A stretch of 8,954 bases of DNA from Verrucomicrobiota bacterium (GCA_027618625.1 JAQCER010000078.1:1-8954); one strand, 5' to 3'. Counted from the first letter of the stretch, positions 1 through 8,954 are shown. Translations and numbers: made by a program. The notes: generated from the sequence alone by a model not told the origin.

Positions 1-515
1 ACATCCTCATCACGGACGAGCAATTCGGCGATTTCGAAGTCGTGCTGGAGATGCGCAACGACTTCGGTCCGGACAGTGGGCTTTTCCTGCGCAGCACCGA
101 AGATGGCAAGGCCTATCAGGCGATGATCGATTACCATGCCGATGGAAATTTGATGGGCATCTACGGCGAGGGACTCGGGGGCAAGCCGCACCTGCGCAAC
201 TACAACTTCACGGACGAGGTCACCGAGATCGTTGCGGAGAAAACCGGCGATCCAGAAACAGCGCTGCCCGTGTTGCCCGAGTCATGGGCACACTTCTGGC
301 GCGCCGACCAGTGGAACGAACTCCGCGCCCGCATTGTCGGCGGAGACAAGCCCACCATCACCACTTGGATCAACGGGGTGAAGTTTATGGAATGGACCGA
401 GACAGAGGCCCGCCATCCGGCAAAAGGAGGCATCGCTCTGCAAGTTCACGGTGGTGGCGATCACACTGAAGAGTTCGTTCGCTACCGGAATGTTAGGGTG
501 AAAAAACTGGATTGA
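1..515 (+). CDS. DUF1080 / 3-keto-disaccharide hydrolase family protein, 3' part only
   Basis: The frame is open from the window edge (first whole codon at base 3) to TGA at 513-515, so about 171 C-terminal residues are visible and the N-terminus with any signal peptide lies outside. The sequence reads as the DUF1080 concanavalin-like jelly roll: an entry strand with FGDFEVVLEMR, then SGLFLRS, YQAMIDYH and GNLMGIYGEGLGG, followed by WNELRARIVG, the TWINGVKFMEW strand and a closing GGIALQVHGGG...VRYRNVRVKKLD. That last block is the usual DUF1080 ending (GxIxLQxHxG...FRNIxIKxL). Members are generally secreted and some cleave 3-keto-glycosides. They are abundant in Verrucomicrobiota and Planctomycetota. 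The true substrate cannot be told here. The ATG at base 42 is internal to the domain and is not the start. A strong hairpin follows 19 bases after the stop, so it is probably transcribed separately from lysA. Confidence 0.88.
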   Translation, partial: ILITDEQFGDFEVVLEMRNDFGPDSGLFLRSTEDGKAYQAMIDYHADGNLMGIYGEGLGGKPHLRNYNFTDEVTEIVAEKTGDPETALPVLPESWAHFWRADQWNELRARIVGGDKPTITTWINGVKFMEWTETEARHPAKGGIALQVHGGGDHTEEFVRYRNVRVKKLD

Positions 516-534
516 TCCACCGCGAAGGTTCTGC

Positions 535-562
535 GCGCAAGCTGGTGCTAAGGAGCTTGCGC
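535..562 (+). terminator. strong hairpin, probable terminator of the DUF1080 gene
   Basis: GCGCAAGCT (535-543) is the perfect inverse complement of AGCTTGCGC (554-562), giving a 9-bp stem with a 10-base loop. It starts 19 bases after the DUF1080 stop and is followed by only three Ts (563-565), so it is a weak-tailed intrinsic terminator or a 3'-end stabilising stem. It lies 31 bases before the lysA start, which argues against free read-through into lysA. Confidence 0.5.
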
Positions 563-593
563 TTTCGCCGGATCGCGGCACATTCGCGGAACT

Positions 594-1865
594 ATGAGTC
601 ACTCTCACGCACCCAGTCTTCTCCATCGCCTCGCCGAAGAATACGGCACGCCCTATTGGATTTACGATGCCAGCGTTCTGCGCGACCGGATCGGCAAAAT
701 CAAAGCGATTACGGACTCGCCAAATGTGCAGGCCCGGTTTGCCATGAAGGCCTGCCCGGCGACGCGGGTGCTGAAGGAGATGCTGGCGAACGATATCTGG
801 ATCGACTGCGTCTCCGGCAACGAAGTAATGCGGGCGCTCCATGCGGGATTTGCTTCGGGCAAGGAGCCTGCGCAGATTTGTTTCACTGCGGATGTGTTTC
901 GCGACAACGCTTTGCAGGTTGTGCTCGACAACGGCATCCTGCCGAACGTGGGGTCACCAGGGATGATCGCCCAGTTGGCCCAGGCGGGCTATCGCGGAGC
1001 GGTGTCCATTCGTGTGAATCCAGGTTTCGGCCACGGTCACGTCAATGCCTGTGACACCGGCGGCCCAAGCTCCAAGCATGGTGTCTGGATCGAGGACATC
1101 GCACCTGTTGCGGAATCGGCAAAGGCGGCTGGTCTGACCGTTACGATGGTGCACGCGCACATCGGCAGCGGGCCGCAGTTCCAGGAATTGTACGACAACC
1201 TCAGCCAACTCGCCACAGAGTTCGGCAAGCTTTTGCCACTCTTCCCAGACATTCAGGCGGTGTCGCTGGGTGGTGGCATTCCACATGACTATCGCAATCC
1301 AGATGCAGACTTTCCGCTCGACAACCTGAAGGAACTCTTCGCAAAGGCGCAGCGTGATTTGTCGGAACTCGCCGGACGGACGATACACCTCGAAATTGAA
1401 CCTGGCCGGTTCTACGTGGCACCCTCCGCCACGCTCGTTGCGCGGGTGACCGATATCAAATCGACCAACACCAATGCCAAAGGACAAGGTGCCAAGTTCG
1501 CGATGATCGATGCCGGCTTCGTCGACCTCGTCCGCCCCGCCATGTATGGTTCGTGGCACCGCATTGAGATTGTCGGCAAGGGAGGTCAGCCGACCGAGCC
1601 GATCGTCGTGGCCGGCCCGCTTTGTGAAAGCGGTGATGTGTTCACTCGTGATGATGCTGAACTGCTACAGCCGCGGCAGTTGCCGATCCCCGCGCCCGGC
1701 GACCTGCTGACGATTCACGACGGTGGTGCCTACGGTTACTCGATGGCATCGAATTACAACTCGATCGGTCGCGCTCCCCAGCTTTGGCTGGAGAAGACGG
1801 GTGAGATCGAAGTGATGTCGCGCAGGGAGACTCTGGACGACATTTTGAGGCTGGAGAATCGTTGA
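594..1865 (+). CDS. lysA: diaminopimelate decarboxylase
   Basis: This is a 423-residue PLP enzyme of fold type III (alanine racemase-like barrel plus C-terminal beta domain). It decarboxylates meso-2,6-diaminopimelate to L-lysine in the cytoplasm, the last step of lysine synthesis. Visible landmarks are the PLP lysine K52 in FAMKAC, NPGFGHGH followed by TGG..SKHGVW, H189 in HIGSG, the phosphate-binding glycines 226-228 (GGGIP), EPGRF at 269-273, DAGF.DLVRPAMYGS, C344 in GPLCESGD (contributed across the dimer interface) and Y380 in GAYGYSMASNYNS. NPGFGHGH, SKHGxW and HIGSG match the Escherichia coli type of LysA (about 420 residues) better than the HIGSQ type. The length is complete. Start ATG 594 puts the barrel at the usual distance from the N-terminus; no Shine-Dalgarno is visible (cattcgcggaact precedes it). 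No lysR or other lysine gene is adjacent. A carboxynorspermidine decarboxylase is unlikely given the CESGD and SNYN motifs. Confidence 0.96.
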   Translation: MSHSHAPSLLHRLAEEYGTPYWIYDASVLRDRIGKIKAITDSPNVQARFAMKACPATRVLKEMLANDIWIDCVSGNEVMRALHAGFASGKEPAQICFTADVFRDNALQVVLDNGILPNVGSPGMIAQLAQAGYRGAVSIRVNPGFGHGHVNACDTGGPSSKHGVWIEDIAPVAESAKAAGLTVTMVHAHIGSGPQFQELYDNLSQLATEFGKLLPLFPDIQAVSLGGGIPHDYRNPDADFPLDNLKELFAKAQRDLSELAGRTIHLEIEPGRFYVAPSATLVARVTDIKSTNTNAKGQGAKFAMIDAGFVDLVRPAMYGSWHRIEIVGKGGQPTEPIVVAGPLCESGDVFTRDDAELLQPRQLPIPAPGDLLTIHDGGAYGYSMASNYNSIGRAPQLWLEKTGEIEVMSRRETLDDILRLENR

Positions 1866-1941
1866 GCAGCTGCCGTGCCATGCGGATGGGCGGTGCCTTT
1901 TGCCGTTCGCGTTTTCGGCAGAACGTGCTATTCATCCGGCG

Positions 1942-2922
1942 ATGAAATGCATTCTCTCGCTCGCGTGCGTAACCTTTTTTTCTGCTTGCCTATCCACTGC
2001 TCAGGACAAGCAGGCAAGCGGTGGTGAGCCGGGGAAGATCGCTTTGGTTATGCATGGTGGTGCAGGTGGATTGGTCAAGGACACGGTGCCTGCAGAGCAG
2101 GAGGCGAAGCTCCGTGAAGGGATCGAACGCGCGCTGAAAGCTGGCTATGCCATTTTGGAACAAGGTGGCGAAAGCATCAGTGCAGTGCAGGCAGCGATTG
2201 TCGTGCTGGAGGATGACCCACACTTCAATGCCGGCAAAGGAGCTGTGAAAACGAGCGAAGGCAAGCACGAGCTGGATGCCTCGATCATGGATGGTGCCAC
2301 ATTGAAGGCCGGAGCGGTAGGCGGCGTGACCATCGTGAAGAATCCGATCAAGGCGGCGCGGTTGGTGATCGACAAGACTTGGCATGTGATGCTGGCCGGC
2401 CCAGGTGCCGATGCCTTTGCCAGGATCAATGAGCTTGAGTTGGTGGAGCCGGATTATTTTGATACAAACGTAGCGATGCAGAAGCTCGATCCTGCTGCCG
2501 AGGAGTATCACTTCGGCACGGTCGGGGCAGTCGCTCTCGATAAGAATGGGAACCTCGCAGCGGGGACATCGACCGGCGGGCTCTCAGGGAAAAAATTTGG
2601 TCGGATCGGTGACTCCCCGATCATCGGGGCGGGCACCTATGCGGACAACGAGACATGCGGTGTATCGGGCACCGGGCAGGGCGAATATTTTATCCGCCGC
2701 GCGATCGCCTATGACATAGCTGCAAGGATGAAGTATGCCGGTGAATCCGTGGCGAAAGCAGCGGATAGCAGCATCGCCACCCTGACAAATGACGGGGGGC
2801 AGGGCGGGGTGATCGCATTGGATCGCAAAGGTCAGATCGCCACTCCGTTCAATACATCGAGCATGGTCAGAGGATCGATCGATACCAGTGGGAAGATGAC
2901 GATTAAGATTTTTGCCGACTGA
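1942..2922 (+). CDS. iaaA: exported isoaspartyl peptidase / plant-type L-asparaginase (Ntn hydrolase)
   Basis: This is a 326-residue precursor of the Thr-dependent N-terminal-nucleophile hydrolases that split isoaspartyl dipeptides and asparagine. Residues 1-20 form a signal peptide (MKCIL, a hydrophobic core, then STA before Gln21), so the enzyme is probably periplasmic; Cys16 is preceded by FSA, a poor lipobox. MHGGAGG (38-43) is the conserved first strand. The self-cleavage site is GTVGA with nucleophile T193, dividing alpha (about 21-192) from beta (193-326). T211 (STGG), R221 and D224 (GRIGD), and T244-G245 (SGTGQG) sit at the same offsets as Thr197, Arg207, Asp210 and Thr230-Gly231 of the E. 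coli enzyme (nucleophile Thr179), so the catalytic set appears whole. I chose ATG 1942 over in-frame ATG 1900 because the earlier start would bury the signal peptide behind 14 polar residues. No Shine-Dalgarno is visible. It starts 76 bases after lysA, so joint transcription is possible but unproven. Recycling of damaged (isoaspartyl) peptides or asparagine scavenging are both possible roles. Confidence 0.93.
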   Translation: MKCILSLACVTFFSACLSTAQDKQASGGEPGKIALVMHGGAGGLVKDTVPAEQEAKLREGIERALKAGYAILEQGGESISAVQAAIVVLEDDPHFNAGKGAVKTSEGKHELDASIMDGATLKAGAVGGVTIVKNPIKAARLVIDKTWHVMLAGPGADAFARINELELVEPDYFDTNVAMQKLDPAAEEYHFGTVGAVALDKNGNLAAGTSTGGLSGKKFGRIGDSPIIGAGTYADNETCGVSGTGQGEYFIRRAIAYDIAARMKYAGESVAKAADSSIATLTNDGGQGGVIALDRKGQIATPFNTSSMVRGSIDTSGKMTIKIFAD

Positions 2923-2930
2923 AGAACCCG

Positions 2931-2950
2931 ATCCCGGTACAGGCTGGGAT
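2931..2950. terminator. small hairpin between convergent gene ends
   Basis: ATCCC (2931-2935) and GGGAT (2946-2950) form a 5-bp stem with a 10-base loop, 8 bases after the asparaginase stop and 19 bases beyond the end of the opposing ABC ATPase frame. There is no T tract on either strand. Position favours a shared transcription end, but the structure is weak. Confidence 0.25.
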
Positions 2951-2963
2951 AGCGAACGATGCC

Positions 2964-2980
2964 AGTTAGTTAGTTAGTTA
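2964..2980. repeat. AGTT tetranucleotide tandem repeat (four copies plus A)
   Basis: Four direct copies of AGTT followed by A. Read on the minus strand this is TAAC repeated, and it contains the TAA (2970-2972) that ends the ABC ATPase frame as well as a TAA in the other two frames. Any slippage would therefore still end translation here. It is short enough to be chance. Confidence 0.7.
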
Positions 2981-3726
2981 CGATCAAAGGCGTTGCCAAA
3001 GTAGCTGGAGTTTCCCATACCACGGTCTCGCCAAGGAGTTTGCCGTTGTTGATGATGCCAATGGCGTGCGCAACGCGTTCGACTTCTTCGATCCGATGAG
3101 TTGAAAAAAAGGTCGTGCGTCCGTGATTCTTGGCCTGCCTCGCGATGATCTCCAGAAACTCACGTCGTGCAATGGGATCAAGACTCGAGGTCGGCTCGTC
3201 CAGAATAAGCAGAGTGGGACGATGCGCGAGAGCCAGAGCGAGAGCCAGTTTTACCCGCATGCCGCCCGAGAGCTCGGACGCCTTTCGTTTGGGAGGAAGG
3301 GCGAGTGCCGCCAGCAACCGCTGGAATTCTGCCATGTCCCCAATGGGAGGATAGAAGCCCGCAGCAAATGTGCCTATGCGCTGGCAAGTCATCCATGGAT
3401 AAAAATGTTGATCCTGGGACACGTAGCCAATGTGACGCTTCTGCCGATTCGTAGCCCTCCTCGTCTTCGTGCCGAGCAGTTCGATGTGGGCCCCTGTTCG
3501 GCTTGATGATTCCCATGAGCATGCGGATCGTCGTCGTCTTCCCGGCTCCTTTTTTTCCGAGAAACCCATAGATTTCGCCCGCACGAACGGTCAGCGACAA
3601 ATCATCGACCGCCTTGAAGCGACCAAACGAGCGTCGCAGGCCGTGGGTGCGCAAAATCGCTGTCCGCTCGCGACTTTCGTTCGCGATGGCCAGTCCACCG
3701 GAGGCGTCTTCCAGTATGGGGATCAT
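2970..3726 (-). pseudogene. ABC transporter ATP-binding protein, frameshifted and C-terminally short
   Basis: Two overlapping minus-strand frames together make one ABC ATPase. The first (ATG 3724-3726) gives THGLRRSFGRFKAVDDLSL, Walker A GKKGAGKTT (residues 57-65) and MGIIKPN. The second, one base out of phase, resumes at GAHIELLG and carries the Q-loop YVSQDQ, signature LSGGM (3272-3258), Walker B LLILDE (3212-3195), D-loop SSLD and switch His in STHR (3098-3096). Removing base 3495 restores KPN-GAHIELLG with family-like spacing, so a one-base insertion lies at about 3490-3498. Further signs of decay are that Walker A has KK where families have PN or RN, the usual FYPxWD motif reads FYPPIGD, and the joined product is about 251 residues against roughly 300 for this BcrA/YtrB-like type, ending in the AGTT repeat. 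No permease or GntR regulator is adjacent. GAGGA abuts the ATG with almost no spacing. A sequencing error could explain the frameshift but not the other changes. Confidence 0.85.
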
Positions 3727-3881
3727 TCCTCATCCATGCCAGTTCCAGCAGGAAAATAACAAGAGAATCTCAGGCGATTCGGAGACGTGAGAACCTGCAA
3801 AAAACGACCAGCCGGGCGATTTTTCCTCCCAGCCGCAGTGGCTGGGCACGATCGACGGCGGCGCTTCTATCCCTCAGTGTT

Positions 3882-3911
3882 TTGACAATAATGCTGAAAA
3901 CCTGGTATTGA
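3882..3911 (+). promoter_or_regulatory. possible sigma-70 promoter ahead of the terminator-like leader
   Basis: A perfect TTGACA (3882-3887) is followed after 18 bases by TATTGA (3906-3911), which has TGG just before it and so resembles an extended -10 (TGnTAT). The -10 matches TATAAT at only three of six positions. It would start RNA near 3918, giving a leader of about 170 bases before the aminotransferase or, if terminated at the nine-T tract, a short RNA of about 105 bases. Confidence 0.3.
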
Positions 3912-3954
3912 GAAGGATTTGCGCTTGCAACGGGGCGGAATTGCTTTAAATCAC

Positions 3955-4023
3955 AGCTTCCCGCCCGGCGCGGAGTTCGCTATCCAATGCTTTCGCCCGT
4001 CGTGTGGCGGAAGCTTTTTTTTT
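3955..4023 (+). terminator. intrinsic-terminator-like stem with nine-T tract, possible attenuator
   Basis: AGCTTCCCGCC (3955-3965) pairs with GGCGGAAGCT (4006-4015): ten base pairs with one bulged C, followed at once by nine Ts (4015-4023, the first shared with the stem). The 40-base loop can fold further (GGCG 3967-3970 with CGCC 3994-3997). No gene on the plus strand ends just upstream, so it either ends a small RNA or attenuates the aminotransferase, whose start is 68 bases downstream. An alternative upstream stem (3933-3966) uses the same 5' arm and would prevent it forming. Confidence 0.5.
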
Positions 4024-4091
4024 GGACTCTGCACTCATTTGACCGCCCCCTGAAGACGCATTTTTCCTAAATAACACCGATAACCGCCGCC

Positions 4092-5258
4092 ATGGACAAC
4101 ATTTCCTCACGCATTGCTGAACTTTCCTCCTCGATGACGCTTTCGATCACTGCCACTGCCAAGCAGATGGAGAAGGAAGGCAAGCAAGTCTACAATTTCG
4201 GCGCTGGAGAACCGGACGCTGACACCCCTCAGCACATCAAGGATGCATGTGTCAAGGCGCTCGCTGACGGACAGACCAAATACACTGCGGCGGCTGGAAT
4301 GTTGCCTCTCCGCGAGGCGATTGCCGCAAAATTCAAAGCGGACAACGGCCTCGTGTACTCGCCCAAGGACATCGTCGTCAGCTCGGGAGCCAAGCAGTCG
4401 TGCTACAACGCGATCCTGGCCGTGTGCGAGCCCGGCGATGAGGTCCTCATTCCCGCTCCCTACTGGACCAGCTATCCAGAAATGGTGCGCATGACGGGCG
4501 CTAAACCGGTTTTTGTCGAAACCAAGGAAGAGAACAACTACAAGATGACCGCAGAGGAGTTCGAGGACGCGATGACGCCTCTGACGAAGATGGTCATCCT
4601 GAATTCTCCAAACAATCCTACAGGCGCAGTCTACACCAGAGCAGAACTGGAGCAGATCGGCGAAGTGGCCGCCTCCGAGGACATCATCATCCTTTCCGAC
4701 GAGATCTACGAAAAGATCATCTACAACGACAACGAGCACGTCAGCATTGCATCGATCAGCGACGAACTGAAAGCACTCACCATTACGGTGAACGGCTTCA
4801 GCAAGGCCTACAGCATGACCGGATGGCGCCTCGGCTACCTCGCTGCGCCTAGCAAGATTGCTGCTGCGATCGAGACTCTTCAAAGTCACAGCTCATCTGC
4901 CCCTACCACTTTTGCCCAATACGGCGGCGTCGCCGCACTCACTGGCAGCCAGCAGATCGTCAGCGACATGCGCGACGAGTTCGACATGCGCCGTCACTAC
5001 ATGCTCGGCCGCCTGCAGGCGATCAACAACATCCGCGTGCAGGAGCCACTCGGCGCGTTCTACTTCCTCGTGAACATCAGTCCCATCGGAATCAAGTCGG
5101 TGAACTTCTGCGAGAAACTGCTCAGCCGCGAAGGTGTAGCAGTCGTACCAGGCATCGCCTTCGGTGCAGACGACACCATCCGTTTCAGCTACGCCACCAG
5201 TCTGGACATCATCAAGAACGGCCTCGACCGCTTCGAAGAGTTCTGCCGCTCACACTGA
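4092..5258 (+). CDS. aspB: PLP-dependent aminotransferase, aspartate aminotransferase I-beta type
   Basis: This is a 388-residue class I/II (fold type I) aminotransferase that moves amino groups between aspartate and glutamate via PLP in the cytoplasm. Visible features are an N-terminal ISSRIAELSSSMTLSITATA segment, FGAGEPD (substrate loop), YTAAAGMLPLREAIA, SSGAKQS (phosphate-binding loop), APYWTSYP, N175 in NSPNNPTG (PLP hydroxyl), DEIYEKI, the Schiff-base lysine K238 in GFSKAYSMTGWRLGY, and R364 in IRFSYATS, which binds the substrate carboxylate. Length and motifs match the Thermus/Bacillus AspAT group, not the E. coli AspC group. Some I-beta members also act as prephenate (glutamate/aspartate) aminotransferases for phenylalanine and tyrosine synthesis; I cannot decide this from motifs alone. 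ATG 4092 is preceded by GCCGCC and no Shine-Dalgarno. It sits alone, downstream of the terminator-like leader and convergent with carB 54 bases away. Confidence 0.94.
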   Translation: MDNISSRIAELSSSMTLSITATAKQMEKEGKQVYNFGAGEPDADTPQHIKDACVKALADGQTKYTAAAGMLPLREAIAAKFKADNGLVYSPKDIVVSSGAKQSCYNAILAVCEPGDEVLIPAPYWTSYPEMVRMTGAKPVFVETKEENNYKMTAEEFEDAMTPLTKMVILNSPNNPTGAVYTRAELEQIGEVAASEDIIILSDEIYEKIIYNDNEHVSIASISDELKALTITVNGFSKAYSMTGWRLGYLAAPSKIAAAIETLQSHSSSAPTTFAQYGGVAALTGSQQIVSDMRDEFDMRRHYMLGRLQAINNIRVQEPLGAFYFLVNISPIGIKSVNFCEKLLSREGVAVVPGIAFGADDTIRFSYATSLDIIKNGLDRFEEFCRSH

Positions 5259-5292
5259 TCGGCCACGCCGCTCATTTGATCGATTCCGGAGA

Positions 5293-5312
5293 TAGCGCTG
5301 CTTCAGGTTGCG

Positions 5313-5315
<3 letters not shown>
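5293..5315. terminator. hairpin between convergent aminotransferase and carB
   Basis: TAGCGC (5293-5298) and GCGCTA (5310-5315) form a perfect 6-bp stem with an 11-base loop. The right arm includes the carB stop codon (TAG, 5313-5315 on the minus strand). It lies 34 bases after the aminotransferase stop and has no T tract on either strand, so it may be a shared 3'-end stem more than a true intrinsic terminator. Confidence 0.35.
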
Positions 5316-8525
<3,210 letters not shown>

Positions 8526-8896
8526 CTAAAAAAGGCAAATTGCTTACCGTTCTGCCATTCAATCGGGCACTTGTAAAGGGGGGAAAGTCCGGCATAGAGG
8601 CGGAATCGGGCTGCGCTTTCCTCGTATCGCCCTGTGATCATCAGCTGCTTCCGCAAATAGAGGGCCGATCCGCTCGATCCACTGGGCAGAAAGGGCCGAA
8701 AACTCGGAGCGCGACACCACTGGCGGCACTGATCTAGAGTCCCTCAATCTCACGGAACATCACAACCGATTTGCCCAGCAAATTTCCTAATCTACACTTT
8801 GAACCGGTTGTGGTATACGGTGGCCTCGTCGAGATCCTCCTTAAAAAGAGGATGGCTGGCTCATTCGGCACTCACTGCGCGCCCGAAAACCTCTTC
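8526..8896. other. intergenic stretch upstream of carB, no clear gene
   Basis: No recognisable gene. Bases 8540-8753 are open on both strands (64-65 codons each), but neither product shows a motif I know. GGAAAG (8582-8587) and CTTTCC (8616-8621) form a loose inverted repeat. AACCGGTT (8802-8809) is an 8-base palindrome. ATCCTC (8834-8839) and GAGGAT (8848-8853) form a 6-bp hairpin with an A-rich loop. A poor plus-strand promoter match, TTGCCC (8771) then TACACT (8793) with 16 bases between, could serve the gene that may begin at the right edge. I see no convincing promoter for carB on the minus strand and no leader-peptide attenuator. Confidence 0.45.
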
Positions 8897-8954
8897 ATGA
8901 GAAAGTGGCTCTACGGCCCCAGAAGCAAGCTCGTCTGCCTCGCTGCGCTGAAAT
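8897..8954 (+). CDS. possible start of a gene running off the window, unidentified
   Basis: From ATG 8897 the frame reads MRKWLYGPRSKLVCLAALK to the window end, which looks like the start of a signal peptide (basic n-region, then a hydrophobic stretch). The frame is already open from 8738 after a TAG at 8735-8737, and from an alternative ATG at 8852 that has GAGG immediately before it. Third codon positions from 8852 onward are mostly G or C, consistent with coding, but 19 to 34 codons are too few to be sure and I do not recognise a family. It would be divergent from carB. Confidence 0.25.
   Translation, partial: MRKWLYGPRSKLVCLAALK

Larger units (their letters stand above)
3727..4091. other. 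365-base gene-free stretch between ABC pseudogene and aminotransferase
   Basis: No convincing gene lies here. The left half (3727-3910) includes a clean hairpin, CCCAGCC (3828-3834), loop GCAGT, GGCTGGG (3840-3846). It stays open on the minus strand from 3873 to a TGA at 3730-3732 without an ATG, and on the plus strand from 3791 to about 3950, also without an ATG. The minus frame ends in frame with, and 3 bases before, the ABC ATPase start codon. The right half holds a possible promoter (3882-3911) and a terminator-like structure (3955-4023), listed separately. The last 68 bases (4024-4091) contain an AT-rich patch, TTTTTCCTAAATAAC, and no Shine-Dalgarno. Confidence 0.6.

Noticed and set aside
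282..842. 186-codon minus-strand frame across the DUF1080 end and lysA start
   Set aside because: It runs antisense to two recognised genes and across the hairpin between them; no family resemblance.
954..1559. 201-codon minus-strand frame inside lysA
   Set aside because: Antisense shadow of a gene with all catalytic motifs in place.
1901..1920. TGCCG/CGGCA inverted repeat between lysA and the asparaginase as a terminator
   Set aside because: Only 5 bp, a 10-base loop and no T tract after it; not enough to call.
1900..1941. Earlier ATG at 1900 as the asparaginase start
   Set aside because: It would place 14 polar residues before an otherwise normal signal peptide, and it overlaps a hairpin; ATG 1942 fits better.
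4039..4073. TTGACC plus TAAATA as a promoter directly before the aminotransferase
   Set aside because: The spacer is 23 bases, well outside the usual 16 to 18.
4086..4095. GCCGCCATGG at the aminotransferase start, identical to the eukaryotic Kozak consensus
   Set aside because: Coincidence in GC-rich sequence; the gene and all its neighbours are bacterial.
4107..4889. 260-codon open frame on the minus strand inside the aminotransferase
   Set aside because: It is antisense to a gene with complete catalytic motifs, its product has no recognisable domain, and long antisense frames are expected in GC-rich coding DNA.
8837..8847. AAGGAGG on the minus strand near 8840 as a strong ribosome binding site
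   Set aside because: No ATG, GTG or TTG lies at a suitable distance, and it is one arm of a small hairpin.

Overview
This 8,954-base window is most likely ordinary chromosome of a Gram-negative bacterium, with my best guess the Verrucomicrobiota. That guess rests on gene content and style: a DUF1080 (3-keto-disaccharide hydrolase family) gene of the kind abundant in the PVC group, an exported plant-type asparaginase, moderately high GC, and start codons mostly without a Shine-Dalgarno sequence. It is an inference, because there is no rRNA or other phylogenetic marker here.

Layout, left to right. (1) The 3' end of a DUF1080 gene (+), closed by a strong hairpin. (2) lysA, diaminopimelate decarboxylase (+), the last step of lysine synthesis. 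(3) An exported isoaspartyl peptidase/L-asparaginase of the Ntn-hydrolase family (+) with its full catalytic set. (4) On the minus strand, converging on it, a damaged ABC-transporter ATPase: a +1 frameshift between Walker A and the Q-loop, an altered Walker A, and a short C-terminus ending in a tetranucleotide repeat. (5) A 365-base gene-free stretch holding hairpins, a possible promoter and an intrinsic-terminator-like structure. (6) A class I aminotransferase of the AspAT I-beta type (+). (7) carB, the carbamoyl-phosphate synthase large subunit (-), converging on the aminotransferase. (8) A right-hand intergenic stretch and possibly the first codons of a further + strand gene.

The intact genes are amino-acid and nucleotide metabolism: lysine (lysA), aspartate/glutamate nitrogen exchange (aminotransferase, asparaginase) and carbamoyl phosphate for arginine and pyrimidines (carB). 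They share aspartate and ammonia chemistry but do not form one operon, since orientations alternate and hairpins separate several of them.

I found no CRISPR array, phage module, insertion sequence, tRNA or rRNA, and no clear new multi-gene system. The most interesting non-coding signal is the leader before the aminotransferase, where two mutually exclusive stem-loops can be drawn, one a terminator with a nine-T tract. The decaying ABC ATPase and the gene-free block just upstream of it are the next most interesting items.
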